The notes under the pieces are model-generated. The model searched no databases. It was not told the origin of the DNA and saw only the letters and a list, made by a program, of their open reading frames with translations. Shown one piece after another: positions 23,626-35,173 of a stretch of 64,000 nucleotides of DNA. The translations under genes were made by a program, and so were the position numbers. Source of the DNA: Pestalotiopsis fici W106-1 (taxonomy: Eukaryota > Ascomycota > Sordariomycetes > Amphisphaeriales > Sporocadaceae); NCBI RefSeq assembly GCF_000516985.1, contig NW_006917096.1, positions 2,217,606 to 2,281,605 of the forward strand, read 5' to 3'. Each line of letters starts with the position of its first letter. Within the stretch, counting starts at the first letter, position 1.

Positions 23626-26422
23626 CTATGACTTTTGTGTGTCTGGTTTCCTAGTCTCACGCCACCATTGTGTCTCAAGGACCTCGAATTCGGCGGTCTG
23701 CGCTATCTCTTCACTGCTTGAGCCAACTTGCACTTCGTATGTGTCCTTTTCCATGATCCACATATGCTTGCGCTCGTCCCAGAAGCTCGTGGCCAACTGC
23801 TTGACAACTAGTATCTCCACGGTCACTGTGCTGTACGAAGGTACCAATACCTTCTTGTATCCTCGAAGCTCTTTCATTGGCCGGCTTATGGATGGGTGGA
23901 GCTGGCGAACATAGACTTGCACGACCTCATAACCATTGACTGGACTTTTGTTATGTACATCCACTGTGATGGTCAAGTTCTCACCTACATGGCCGCTCGT
24001 GTCACATTCGCTGAGTCGCAAGTTCTGGATAGAGAAGTCGGAAAATGATAAACCGTGCCCGAATGGGAATGCAACAGCCCTTCGAACCTTCTCGTAATAG
24101 CGGTATCCGACAAAAATGTCCTCGCCGTAAAGTATTCGAAAGGCTTCCGACTTCGAGTTCAGAAAGGCTGGATTGTCTTCCTCACAAACAGGGATAGAGA
24201 GAGGTAGCTTGCCACTTGGATTCACATCACCAAAGAGGACGTCAGCAATAGCATTACCTGTCTCGTTTCCACCGTACCAGGCTTGCACTATAGCAGGGAC
24301 TTGATGTACCCAAGGCATGGTCACCGGGGTTCCCGACTGGATCACGACGGTCGTGTTTGGATTGACGGCACAAACGCGACGGATCAGCTCGTCTGTCAGT
24401 CCTGGGAGTTTCATCGTTTCACGATCAAAACCTTCGGATTCCCAGTCCTCCTAGAATCGCAAAATTAGCCCCAATCATGTTCCCTTCCATTTAATGATAA
24501 GTAGCCTTCTTACATTGAGTCCGGTGCAGATAATGACCTGGTCGGCCGTACCAGCGATCTCCACAGCCGCTGCTAGTTGAGCGGCGGCATCCACGTTCAA
24601 CGCACAACCGAGCCTGAAGCCACCTGCTCCCATGTTGGTTGATCCCAGAGCTGAGGTACTCTGCGTCGGCGCTGTTCCAAAATCCACCTGAATCTTATAG
24701 CGAATGCCCGCGGTCAGGTTGACCGTACCTTTTTCTTCTCTTGTTCCAGCACCCCAAAAACTGTCTCCAAGGGTTTGGTTGCGGGAGTTGTCCACTACGA
24801 TATCTCCATCGACGTAGAGTTTGGCGGTGCCGTAGACTGCCAATCCAAATGTATACTCACCGCTAGCTTCTGGCTCAAAGTATGCTTCTAGCTCCGAATA
24901 ATAGAGATAGCCGTCGATTGAGTCGTGGCGATAGTCGGTCAGGTACACCATGGTGTCGTTGTTCTCGATCGCATCAATCACCTTCCTTTCTTGACAAGAA
25001 GGTGGCTCGGCGTAGAATTTCATCAAGTAGCCGACATTTCCGGCCGGTGTTCTTAGCAGTCCATTCATCAACGGCAACTTCTTGTGGTCTTCAACACCTT
25101 TGGCGTAAGTCACATTTGTCACCTTTTGTTTGATGCCTTGATAGGGCGAGACGGCATAAGTTGCATGGACTGCGGCGGAACCGCTGCCGTGGATACGGAA
25201 TGCTTTTGCGTTTGGTCCAATTACGGCCACCTACAGTACCCTAATAGTCAGTAAACCTGAAGTACAAGAAGTAGGATTTTATATGCCTGGTGAACACACC
25301 GTCTTGTCCTTCTTTAAAGGAAGCAGATTTCCATCATTCTTGAGAAGCACAATTGAAGAAGACGCTAGTTGTCTTAGCAGGGGACGGGCGGCATCGATGT
25401 CGCCAACACAATCCGGTGCTGCCTCCGGGATGCCACTTTCGATACCCTTTTTGATGAGGTGAAGGACTCTACGCACTCGGTCCTCAATCTCCCAAATTGC
25501 CACCTTGTTGGATCGCAGTGCTTGCTTGAGGGCGAAACCCCGCCATGTGGAAGGACCGGGCATCTCGAGGTCCAGGCCAGATCTAATGGCCTCGCTTGTG
25601 CTATATGTGCCAAACCTATGTACAAGTCAGCAAAACGTGCCACGTTTGATATCTGGAGGTGCACGCACCAATCACTCAGAAGAAAGCCTTTGTACGACCA
25701 TTCTTCTAAGAGGACTTTCTGCAAAAGGTCAGAGCTTTCGCTGACGTGAGTACCGTTGACCTTGTTATAAGAAGTCATGAGCCCCCAGGGATCAGAGTGT
25801 CGCAACGCGACTTGGAAAGGCATCATGTAAATCTCCCTTAGTGCGCGCTCAGAGACCAGAATATTGACGGCTTTGCGTTGATGTTCTTGGTCGTTGCAAA
25901 CAAAATGTTTTATCGTAGTTGCCACCCCCTCGGCCTGTATTCCTCGGATTTGTGCTGCTGCCAAAGTGCCTGATAGAAAAGGATCTTCACTGTAGCTTTC
26001 GAACCCCCTGCCACCCAGCGGAGAGCGCTGTATGTTCACGGTAGGGCCAAGCAGGATGTGCACGCCTTTCGCACGCGCCTCTTGTCCCATGAGTCGGCCC
26101 CCAGCTTCGACCAAGTCAGGGTCCCATAGCGCACCAAGAGCGGTACCGCATGGCAGACATGACGCTGGAACAGGGTTGAAGTGGCGGACGCCGCGGATCC
26201 CATTTGGGCCATCACACATTCGAAGTGAGGGGATGCCCAGGCGTGGGATAGTCTGAGTGTGCCAGAAGTCACTTCCTAGGAACTAGTTCAGTATTTGTGC
26301 ATTGATATTTGAGCCATGAAGGGTGAATATAAGGATCAAGGCCATGGCGTACCTGACAGCAGCCCTATCTTCTCATCCAGAGACAGTTTCTCCAATATCT
26401 CTGTCACATCAAAGTTGACCAT
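23626..26422 (-). CDS. GH3 beta-glucosidase with PA14 insert
   Basis: Five exons: 26422-26353, 26275-25669, 25615-25300, 25230-24514 and 24450-23626, giving 844 residues. The start is the second ATG; the one 7 bp upstream hits a stop after six codons. The enzyme releases terminal beta-D-glucosyl units. The N-terminal GH3 barrel shows [20 protein letters not shown] and the nucleophile D225 in LLSDWFGTYS. The second GH3 domain starts around [11 protein letters not shown] and is interrupted by a PA14 domain (about residues 400-545, YLMKFYAEP to [11 protein letters not shown]). It resumes with [17 protein letters not shown] and [13 protein letters not shown] and ends in a fibronectin-III-like domain. 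Length, nucleophile position and PA14 insertion match the Kluyveromyces BglI type. There is no signal peptide, so it is probably intracellular and would act on imported glycosides. It is divergent from the MFS gene at 26,989. Confidence 0.93.
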
Positions 26423-26988
26423 GGTGCATTTAACGGTACTATGTTGTCTTTGCTTTGCTCCAGTGTCGTAATACATTGGCACTGGAACTGAATGAGTGAA
26501 AGTCCAAATTTGGACTCTATATCTTCCACCTCGGTATTAGACAAGGCTCCCAACTTCCCAGAGCGGTATCGCATAGCGCATACCTTGAATCAAGTGTGTT
26601 GTGAATGACGAATTACGCTGATCTTGTTTATCATACATAGCGGGCCGATCGCGTCAATCCATCGCAGCTATAACAGCGACATGTGCTGATTGGCCAGAAT
26701 CACCGAGGACGCTAATCAACGTGATTGATACGGAACTTGATTTGAGTGGAGCCTGCGGTACGCAGTGAAGACGCCAGATCAGGAGGAGGGACGCGCAGGG
26801 CAGGGCAACATCTCTTTTGGAGACGATCCATGGCAACGCAGGGGATCAAGATGTTCAAGAAGCATGTGAAAGTCTATGGACGGTTCAGTGCTACTTGAAT
26901 TCTCACTTTTACGCCACAGCTTAGCGGATCGGAGCTTCCAACAACGATCAACGTCTTGCAACGACGACTTCTGCATAACCTCGACACA
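26423..26988. promoter_or_regulatory. divergent promoter, beta-glucosidase and MFS carrier
   Basis: 566 bp separate the start codons of two head-to-head genes, so the stretch must hold both promoters. Shared control is plausible but no known operator was identified. Confidence 0.5.
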
Positions 26989-28545
26989 ATGGCTGAGAAA
27001 TCCAGTCCCGGTATTCCCGGTGATTCAGTCATTGTCGACTGGGAAAGCCCGCAAGATCCCCGAATGCCACGAAACTGGTCGACTTTTAGGAAATGGCGAA
27101 ATGTCATGTTAATCTCAATGTTGACCTTCGTCTCGTAAGTGGGGTATAGTCATTGTTGACTTCATTGCATATTCGAGTGTCTACTGATCTGCATACCATG
27201 GTACCTCAGTCCTTTCGGGTCGTCGATGCTCGCTCCTAGTATGGGCCAAGTGATGGCAGAATTCCACTGCTCCAATACCGATATTGAATCCTTGACCGTA
27301 TCTATTTACGTCTTGGGATACGTCTTTGGGCCGCTTTTGTATGCACCTCTCAGCGAGTTGTTTGGCAGGCAATTGCCGTTACTTGCCAGCTCAGCGTTGT
27401 TCACTATTACGGCTGTGGCCTGCGCCCTATCCGTGAATCTTCCAATGCTCATCGTATTTCGTTTTCTGAGCGGAGTCGTGGGCTCGGCGCCACTGAGTCT
27501 GGGACCTGCCAGTATTGGTGATATGTTTGAGCCCCAAAGTTGCGGCAAGGCCATGGCTGCCTGGAATTTGCCCGTCCTTTTCGGCCCTGCTCTTGGTCCT
27601 CTTGTTGGGAGCTATATAACACAGTCAGGAGGCTGGCGATGGAATTGCTGGTTTCTGGCAATCACTGTAAGAGCTAGTGATGTACCTACTGAACGTCTTT
27701 TGCATTTCAACTGCTAACGGGCGAGATAGATGGGATCCTTGTTCCTTGTTGCCATCCTCTTACTCCGAGAGACGCACCCGCCAACAATACTCGAGCGCCA
27801 TGTCCTTAAAATGCGCAAACAGAATCACAACTATACCTTCATCTCCGTACTGCAGCCTACGGCAACTCCTCGATGCACTCTAATCAATGCCTTCACCCGT
27901 CCAGTCAAACTTCTGCTTCTGTCGCCTATCGTTCTAGTACTCTCGTTGTGCTCAGCAATAAGCTACGGTTTCATTTATCTGCTTTTCACAAGCATGACAT
28001 CAGCATTTACACGCAAATATGGTATTGGTACTCCTCAAGTCGGCTTGATGTATCTAGGTTTCGGGGTTGGAAATATCCTTGGAAACTTGTCGCTTGGTTA
28101 CCTTTCAGACCGATTCGTAAAGAGAATGGCTGTGTCCACTGGAATGAAACCAGAATACAGACTCATATTCTTGATACCTGGGAGTCTACTTATGCCTATA
28201 GGCCTGCTCATCTACGGTTGGACACTCGAATTCAATTTGCACTGGATGGTACCCGAGATTGGTTTGTTCATATTCGGTCTCGGGACAATCTATATTTCCA
28301 TGCCAGTTAACACATATCTCGTCCACGCATTCCCATCATGCGCTGCAAGTGCCACCGCTGCAAACACAATTGTACGGAGTCTTCTCGGTGGGCTATTAGC
28401 TTTATGTGGCGGACGCATAAATGATGCAGTGGGAGATGGGTGGGGCAATTCTATTCTCGCTTTTATCGGCCTCGGCTTCATTTTTCCTGTTTTTCTCGTC
28501 TACCGTCACGGAGAATATCTGAGGATGCATGGTGTAACTGTATAG
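26989..28545 (+). CDS. MFS transporter, DHA1-type drug/polyamine carrier
   Basis: Three exons (26989-27134, 27210-27666, 27730-28545) give 472 residues with about 12 membrane helices. The N-terminus has the fungal DHA1 signature VDWESPQDPRMPRNWS before TM1. LGYVFGPLLYAPLSELFGR is the family's TM2-loop region, related to the MFS GxLaDrxGrr motif, and the central half repeats it as GNLSLGYLSDRFVKR. Such proton antiporters usually export toxic compounds, polyamines or metabolites across the plasma membrane, though a few import. Head-to-head arrangement with a beta-glucosidase suggests a role in handling glycosides or their aglycones (inference). Confidence 0.9.
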
Positions 28546-28884
28546 AAGTTTTGGTCCGAGTATAGACTTGTCTTTAAGTCAATGCCTACAGAACGTGACC
28601 TCGGTGAGCGTTAAAGTATGCGAACTGAAGTTATTGTATTTCGACCATATTATGAGTTTCGAATTTCAAATGAAACCCAAGCTATTTATTGACCAGGACT
28701 AGATCTTCACGGACTTAACAAAACTCGAGATGCTGATGTGGTAGCAACAACCATTGACCCAGTCACATTTGTACCTAGGTACCTATTGACAGCAATCTAC
28801 TCATCCAAGACAGCTAGAAAGTATGTACCAACGGCTTACAGTGTGGTGGTGACGTTTCAGCAATACTTTATATGCTAGTTTTGT
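28546..28884. other. convergent 3' ends, no gene
   Basis: 339 bp between the stop codons of the MFS gene (+) and the M20 gene (-). Probably only 3' UTRs and poly(A) signals. Confidence 0.5.
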
Positions 28885-30323
28885 TTAGTCATGGTTACAA
28901 GAACAGTTTCCCCCAGGCCTAATCGGAACTTCGCCCTTCTCAAATGACTCCTTGTCGTAATTGATGACTGCCTGAAGCTCTTCCTCCTCACTCAGGAAAC
29001 TTCTCCGAGAATCTTTATCAGCCTCAAATTCTGCCTTCATTTCATCCGCAACTTTATCATCCGTCAACACGACCCAAGCTGAACGTGCAAGCCCCAACCC
29101 TACTACCAGCGTCCGCTCAAAAGCAAAGTCGGTCCCAGCCGCGGCGGTAAACCCAATCGTATGATTTGTCGCCCCTTTCGGCGCTTGGATATCGTAATTT
29201 GGATGGATCGCAGGCACTACAAACGTGACATTGCCTTGATCAGTCGCACCTGCTTTGACCTCGGTAGTATTGACGTCAAACTCCATTGGCACGCCCAAGT
29301 CAGACATGGCATCCGCAAAGGTTGCAGCCAATGCCTTGTTTGGGATCATTGGCACGTAGGACGTATGATCTTCCAGCTCAATATCGCAGCCTGCCGCTGC
29401 TGCGCCCGCCTTGTAGCAATCAATGACCTTGTTACGGAGAAAGGCTATCCGCTCCATCCCTGGCGCTCGCACACCGTAGTTGACGCTGGCGAAGTCGGGT
29501 ACAATGTTGGACTTGGCTCCGCCGTTGGTGATGATTCCATGTACCCTTTCAGCAGGAAACAGTGCATGTCTCATCATGCTGACATGGACATAGCCACCCA
29601 CAACGGCGTCCAAAGCATTGTGGCCATTCCAAGGCGATGCGGCAGCGTGTGATGCCTTGCCCCTGACCGTAATGGAAAACATGGCAGTGCCGACGTGAGG
29701 ATTGTACACGATCCCATTGGAAGGCGGCTTACCCTCCGCCGTCATATTGGTAGGATGTGCCATGACGCAAGCATCGACTCCCTTGTAGGCCCCGCGACTG
29801 ATGAGCAGTCCCTTGCCACAGCCGCCCTCCTCTGCTGGCGTTCCCAGAATGCGCACCCGTCCTGGCTTCCCCGATTGCTTCAAAGCTGCAGCTGCAGCCA
29901 AGAACCCAGCCACCGAGGCCGTTAGGATGAGGTTGTGTCCGCAAGCGTGACCTATCCCGGGTAGCGCATCGTACTCGGCATTGAAGACAACGAGCCGACC
30001 ACCCGTTCCATACTCGGCCTCGAAAGATGTTGGAACGTCGTAGGCATGGGGCTTGGTGGGGAAGCCGAGGCTTTCGAGTGACTTGACAATCGTGTCGTGC
30101 GCGTAGTGTTCTTGATAGCAGAGTTCTGGATGACTGTGAATCTAGTTTCATATTCCTCTGTCAGAACAGATCTTCCACCTCGGCGGGGGAAGGATGAGCT
30201 TCTGCAAAAGCTGGCTAGGGCAATTGGACATACGTCGAGGTTCAGTTTGCTAAGCTGAGATTTTGCCTCGGATACAGCCACTTTCATAGCCTCCGTAACT
30301 TCTGAACCCATAAGTTCAGCCAT
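28885..30323 (-). CDS. M20-family amidohydrolase, PM20D2/AbgB-like
   Basis: Two exons (30323-30234 and 30141-28885) give 448 residues. The family hydrolyses amide or peptide bonds in small substrates such as dipeptides and N-acyl or aminobenzoyl amino acids, using two metals. Visible motifs are HSHPELCYQE, the metal-binding FNAEYDALPGIGHACGHNL, GTPAEEGGCGKG with the catalytic Glu, and AHPTNMT. The dimerisation domain starts at FSITVRGKASHAAASPWNGHN. A third block, NHTIGFTAAAGTDFAFERTL, supplies the C-terminal part. All key residues of the subfamily appear intact. There is no signal peptide, so it is likely cytosolic. It is divergent from a Dal5-type permease at 30,961, which suggests that the carrier imports a compound this enzyme cleaves (inference). 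Confidence 0.92.
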
Positions 30324-30960
30324 GGTAATACTCTGTATAAAGATCGAGTCGGCGGAGAGAATGAGATGGAAATCTATGACCAGCGTTCGTTCACACTCGA
30401 TACTGAGGGCGCTGCTGTCCTCGCCAAATTTGAATAAAACAGTGAACCAACAATCCGGCCCCTCTGCTCATTGTGAAATTCGACGTCTGCGATTAGCTCC
30501 GGACTCTTGCAACCATGACCGATGCAATCACATTCGCTGGAATCGCCGAGCTTTACTGGTAATAATCACCCTTCCTTGTCGCGATTGCGACTCTTGACGG
30601 TATTGGCCAGAACTCCCGACACTAGAATAGTTGGTGGGGTTAGTGGGCAGTGCCAGCCATACTTTTGCATGCGTCAGCTGCTATTGCCAGTCTTTGAATG
30701 ATATCGCAAGTTATCATCGACCGGAAACGTATAGAGTGTTGCGATAAGATTCCATGTACTTTCAAAGATAGAGCGACTTCTACTTTGTATCGTATCATGA
30801 ACAAAGAAAGTGAAAGCTGAAAGTGTCAGGTGCGACTTTAAATATGCCTTGGGTAGAGTTGAAAAAAAAAAAAAAAGATCGAATTACAAAACACTTGGAG
30901 ACCAACTTCACATTGCAAACCCAACCCAGTTGGCAGATCAGATTCTATAGTTACTGAATC
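30324..30960. promoter_or_regulatory. divergent promoter, M20 amidohydrolase and Dal5-type permease
   Basis: 637 bp separate two divergent start codons. A 14-base poly(A) run lies near 30,863, the kind of nucleosome-poor tract common in fungal promoters. No specific operator was recognised. Confidence 0.45.
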
Positions 30961-32724
30961 ATGGCAAACGGTGTAAAGGATTTGAAGACAAAGACGAAAG
31001 TGTCCGATGAGAATATTCCCGACGATGCTGCCTCTGAGCGTGTAGGAGAGATATGGACGGCAGAAGAAGAGTCGAACGTAGTGCGCAAGATTGATTGGCG
31101 GTAAGATGTGCTTTTCTTAACCCACTATTGGGGTTCATCGCGGCTAATTGGTCTACAATCTTCAGCTTGATGCCTCTTATGACTGTCGCTTACATGCTCC
31201 AATTTCTCGACAAGATCACCTTGAGCAACGCTTCCATCATGGGAATCAGAGAGGACCTGGTAAGAGTAACCACAAATCTTGCATGGCGCTGTTAACAATC
31301 AAGATAGAATCTGAGCAGTTCCGAGTACTCGTGGGCGAGCAGCATATTTTATTTCGGCTACCTGGTGGCTGCTTACCCTGCATCGGTTGGGCTGGTAAAG
31401 CTTCCCCACTCTAAACTAATCAGTATTTGCATGTGAGTATATCAGTTCATCACCATGGCTGCAGCCGAAAGCTCTCCCAACGGCAGTCTCCAATGAATTG
31501 AGCAAACGTCTCGGAATTAATCCATGTTATAGTATAATATGGGGGGTTATTTTGGCACTTCACTGTGTGCCCCATAACTTCATTGGTCTGGCCATCTTAA
31601 GGTTTCTGCTCGGAGTCTTTGAGAGTATCATCTCCCCTGGCTTCAGCATAATCGTCAGCGTGTGGTATAAACAAAGCGAGCATGCCTCTCGACACAGCAT
31701 CTGGTTTGCTGGTAACGCGGGAGGGGCCATCGTTGGCTCCTTTGTGAGCTTCGGTATTGCTCACATTTCCAGTTTTGCACCTTGGAAGGTTTTATTCATC
31801 TTGTATGGTTCATTAACATTTGCTTGGGGCATCGTGCTTCTTCTCTTTCTTCCGGATGGGCCGTCCCAGGCAATGTTTCTCACTTCACAGGAACGCGAAA
31901 TCGCCATTAGTCGCACTGCTGGGTTCGAGATGGACACACGGCGAGAGTACAATATGAGTGAGGTCAAAGAAGCTTTGGGTGATCCCCATACCTGGCTCAT
32001 TGGATCTTATTCTCTGCTGACGTGTTTTCCCAACGGTGCACTCACGTCTGTAAGCGTCTGCCTTCCCAATATCGCTAGGTTACCATTGCACAGCCGGACG
32101 GTAGCTAATTGGTATTTCTAGTTTGGCAACATCGTCACGAAAGGGTTCGGCTTCAATACGTTCAACACGCTGCTGTTGCAACTTCCAAGCGCCATTTCTA
32201 CTACACTCTTAATTCTTCTCACGGGATGGCTTGCCAGCAGATACCAGCAGATTCGGTCTTGGTTGATCATCTCTCTCTTGGTATTGGGCATCAGCGGCGC
32301 GATCATGGTTCGCCAGATTGACCCCTCCAACAAGGCGGCGCGGTTGATTGGCATGATACTGTTTGCCAAGTTCACCTGCGGCTTTCCATTGGTCTTGTCA
32401 CTAATTGCTTCAAATGTGGCGGGCCAGACCAAAAAGACTGTCGTCAGCGCCATCTTCTTTGTCTGTTACTGTGTAGGGAATATTGCAGGACCCCAGGTTT
32501 TCATTGATAGCGAAGCACCAGGATATCCGACCGCCTTTGCCACAATAATCGCCACACTTGGCTTGGCAGTCATCATCTTGCTAGCATTAAGGCTTCTTTT
32601 GAGTCGCAGAAACAAATCACGCAACGAAGCATTTGGTATCCCTTCCGAGGACGATACAACAATGCTTCACGAGAGTCATTTGACCGACTTTCAACGGGAG
32701 AAGAGTTTCCGGTACCAGTACTGA
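30961..32724 (+). CDS. MFS transporter, Dal5-type anion:cation symporter (allantoate permease family)
   Basis: Five exons: 30961-31100, 31166-31259, 31308-31432, 31533-32049 and 32122-32724, giving 492 residues, the usual family length. The third exon is best read through to a GTGAGT donor at 31,433 and rejoined at 31,533. This restores the canonical run YPASVGLVKLPHSKLISICI then IIWGVILALHC; shorter alternatives disrupt it. Other family features are the first helix LMPLMTVAYMLQFLDKITLSN, RFLLGVFESIISPGFSIIVS and GFGFNTFNTLLLQLP. Members import carboxylates or amides such as allantoate, pantothenate, nicotinate, dipeptides or sugar acids. The neighbouring M20 amidohydrolase makes an amide-type substrate likely (inference). 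Confidence 0.9.
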
Positions 32725-32760
32725 GATATGCATCATCATCATCATCATTATCATCACCAG
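32725..32760. repeat. CAT trinucleotide microsatellite
   Basis: A short run of CAT units (CATCATCATCATCATCATTATCATC class) just after the permease stop codon. It is probably in the 3' UTR. Confidence 0.7.
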
Positions 32761-32909
32761 GCGCGAAGAGGGCGGAGCGGGGGCGTTTTTAACGTCAAGC
32801 ATATAGGATAAATTAGCTTCTTGATCACAAATGCTTCATATAGCAAAAATGAAAGAGTGAAACTATTAGGCAATAGAGAGCCAACGACCTGAAGACGGAA
32901 CATTGCCCC

Positions 32910-34518
32910 CTAGATATCTTTGTCTCTTTTTTGCAGCAGCCAGTCGCGGTGGATCTCGTCGGTCGTCGTAGCAAGCGCAACATTTGCCGGCCACCGCCAT
33001 CTCCAGCGGAAGACATTGGAATCGAAATTGAATAATTGGAATATCCAGCGTCGCAGGCCCCCCTGAGCCTCGTCGAACTCTTGGGCCCTGGAGTAAGATG
33101 TCGATAAACATGCAATAGAATCCAACACATGAACCCACAGCGCATAGTAAATTGCCATTGCTTGAAGAGTCGTGATCAGCATTTTTGGGTTCTTCCCACA
33201 GAGAGTATCCGCCAGCAGGAACAGTCCCGAGTACTCCTAGTAAAGTCGTCAGGGTCAGGGCAGTGTCAATTAGAGAGTGGGAGACTGGACTCACAATCTT
33301 TAGCGCATGAATCTGAGGTAGCAAGTTTTGAAGAAGCTCGACGCCATTTAAAATGTCTTTGACGGCCTCATTTGCTTTATAAAGTAGAATGTTACTGCGC
33401 ATGATTAGTTCAAGCGGCTTTGAGCGCTCAATGTCGTCTAAAAGCTCTTCCGGAGGGTATCTGTCTCGGAAAAAGGCCGCTGAACCATTTCTGGAGTGGG
33501 CGAAAACTGCTCGCATTGAGTTTTCGTCTGATAAGACCAGCTTGGAAAGGTTGCCTGCTCCGACTCCAGCATCCGGAGAAACGTCTTCGTAAACGACAAA
33601 GATGAGGAACTGGCACATGACGGCTCGGTCAGTCAATGGTATCGAGTGTGGTGAAGGATTGGTTTCGCCCTCATGATTGCATGATTCCCGAAGTTTTCTC
33701 AATAGCTGATGCTGTTTCGCATAAGTAGCCATGGAAGCGCTCAGTCTTTGCATTGATACCAGACCCTTTTCATCCCAATGGGCTCGGTAGTAGAGTTGCA
33801 GAAGCCAGAACGCCATCAGTGAGTGTGCGTGATCGATATCAGGAGACCGCAAACGATCGATCAGCAGCCGTGACCCTTCTCTGAAGTGGAAGTCCGCCAA
33901 GTGACTCAGCGATTGATTCTTGCCCCTGTACACAAGCTCACGCATGCATCCAGCAAAGAGGAGATGGATCAAGACAGCGTCGTTGGTGGCTTTGCTCAAC
34001 AGAACGGCACATGCGGACCAAATGAAAGTCTTGGGCGCCCATCTTGCAAATATCGTCTCGAAATAGTAGAGTGCTTCCTGTTCATTGGGACCAATGAAGA
34101 CTCCAGAGCACGATGGGCCTAGTGGACTTGGTGAGGGTACCCCGATGCTCCATTCAGCCATTATCGGTCCCGCAAAGTGCTGATATGTTGTCCCGGTGCC
34201 ATCTGGGTTCGACAGAGTACAGGGTAGTGCGAGACTCGTCTCTGCATTCTTCAAAGCCGTCTGCCATTGGGGATGTTTTGGCTGAATGACCGGCAGAGAT
34301 TTATCCACCCTGCTCTTGATTGGGCCAAAGCCACGCCGTCGGTCTCTCAGAGGAATCCGGGGCCCTGGCCAAGTGCAATCTCGGTTCAATCGCTGGCAGC
34401 GTTGGCATTGCGGTGTCTCTCCCGTGCACTTGACTTTCGACCGTGAGCATGTGTCGCAGGCGGGACTGGTTCTCCTTGCGCTCATGGGCGCGTCATGAGT
34501 CTGATTTGTAGAAATCAT
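32910..34518 (-). CDS. Zn(II)2Cys6 fungal transcription factor
   Basis: Two exons (34518-33295 and 33236-32910) give 516 residues. The DNA-binding cluster is at the N-terminus: CDTCSRSKVKC then TGETPQCQRCQRLNRDC, spaced CX2CX6CX6CX2CX6C, followed by a basic linker. The rest is a helical regulatory region without a clear middle-homology motif. One frame stays open through the intron to 32,866, which would give a 550-residue product. However, the 58-bp intron has a good GTGAGT donor, CTAAT branch and TAG acceptor. Splicing gives a coherent helical tail (KMLITTLQAMAIYYALWVHV, IFQLFNFDSNVFRWRWRWPA) ending in RDKDI. The regulator sits between the catabolic module and the iron locus; its targets are unknown. 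Confidence 0.88.
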
Positions 34519-35173
34519 CAGCTTGGATTGTATCAGGAGTGATGGAAGATCTGATTGTAAAGTGTTGGGTCGACAACACCTCTTAAATCCGGAGTCCGTC
34601 CGGAGAGGAGGGGAGATGGCGGGGTCACATCATCGTCGAAAAAAATACATGCTAAAAGACAGCGCCTCTTAGGATTGTTCAGGGTCGGACGGGGGAAGAA
34701 TCTATGTACGATATCGCAGCTATAGTATAAATCAAAAGCCTGTATTTCAATTAATAGATTCTCTCAACATCAATCGCTTGCAATAATGGCGAACAAATGG
34801 GGCCTTTGTACCTAATGATACGCCACAGAGGTCTTGTACGGCGCCTTGGAAAGGATATAAGCACTGAGCTCCGGGGCACATCATCCCCACCAAACCCACT
34901 GGAGCACTGTAACAGGCCACTTCAGCTCACTCCGCGAAACAAGACTGCTTCGATCATCCAAAGGAAGATGTCGATTTAAAACGAGCAGATTTTGATATTT
35001 TACTATGACTTGAAAGCTTGAAAAAAAACGGGAAATGGTATCAATTTCAACACCCTCCTATCAACACGCTTGAAAATGGTTACAGCTGCCGATTCCAAAG
35101 ACTGTAGCGTCGCGGTTTACCACATTCGTTTAGTGCTAGGCTTACAGGGGTAGGGAAATCTTATTATGAGCTT
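34519..35173. other. intergenic: promoter of the regulator and 3' side of the ferroxidase gene
   Basis: 655 bp without a supported gene. The left part is upstream of the Zn2Cys6 regulator; the right part lies past the ferroxidase stop codon. Confidence 0.45.

Noticed and set aside
31395..31500. Micro-exon or short exon 3 in the Dal5-type gene
   Set aside because: Reading through to 31,432 and rejoining at 31,533 restores the family's VKLP...IIWGVIL run; the alternatives do not.
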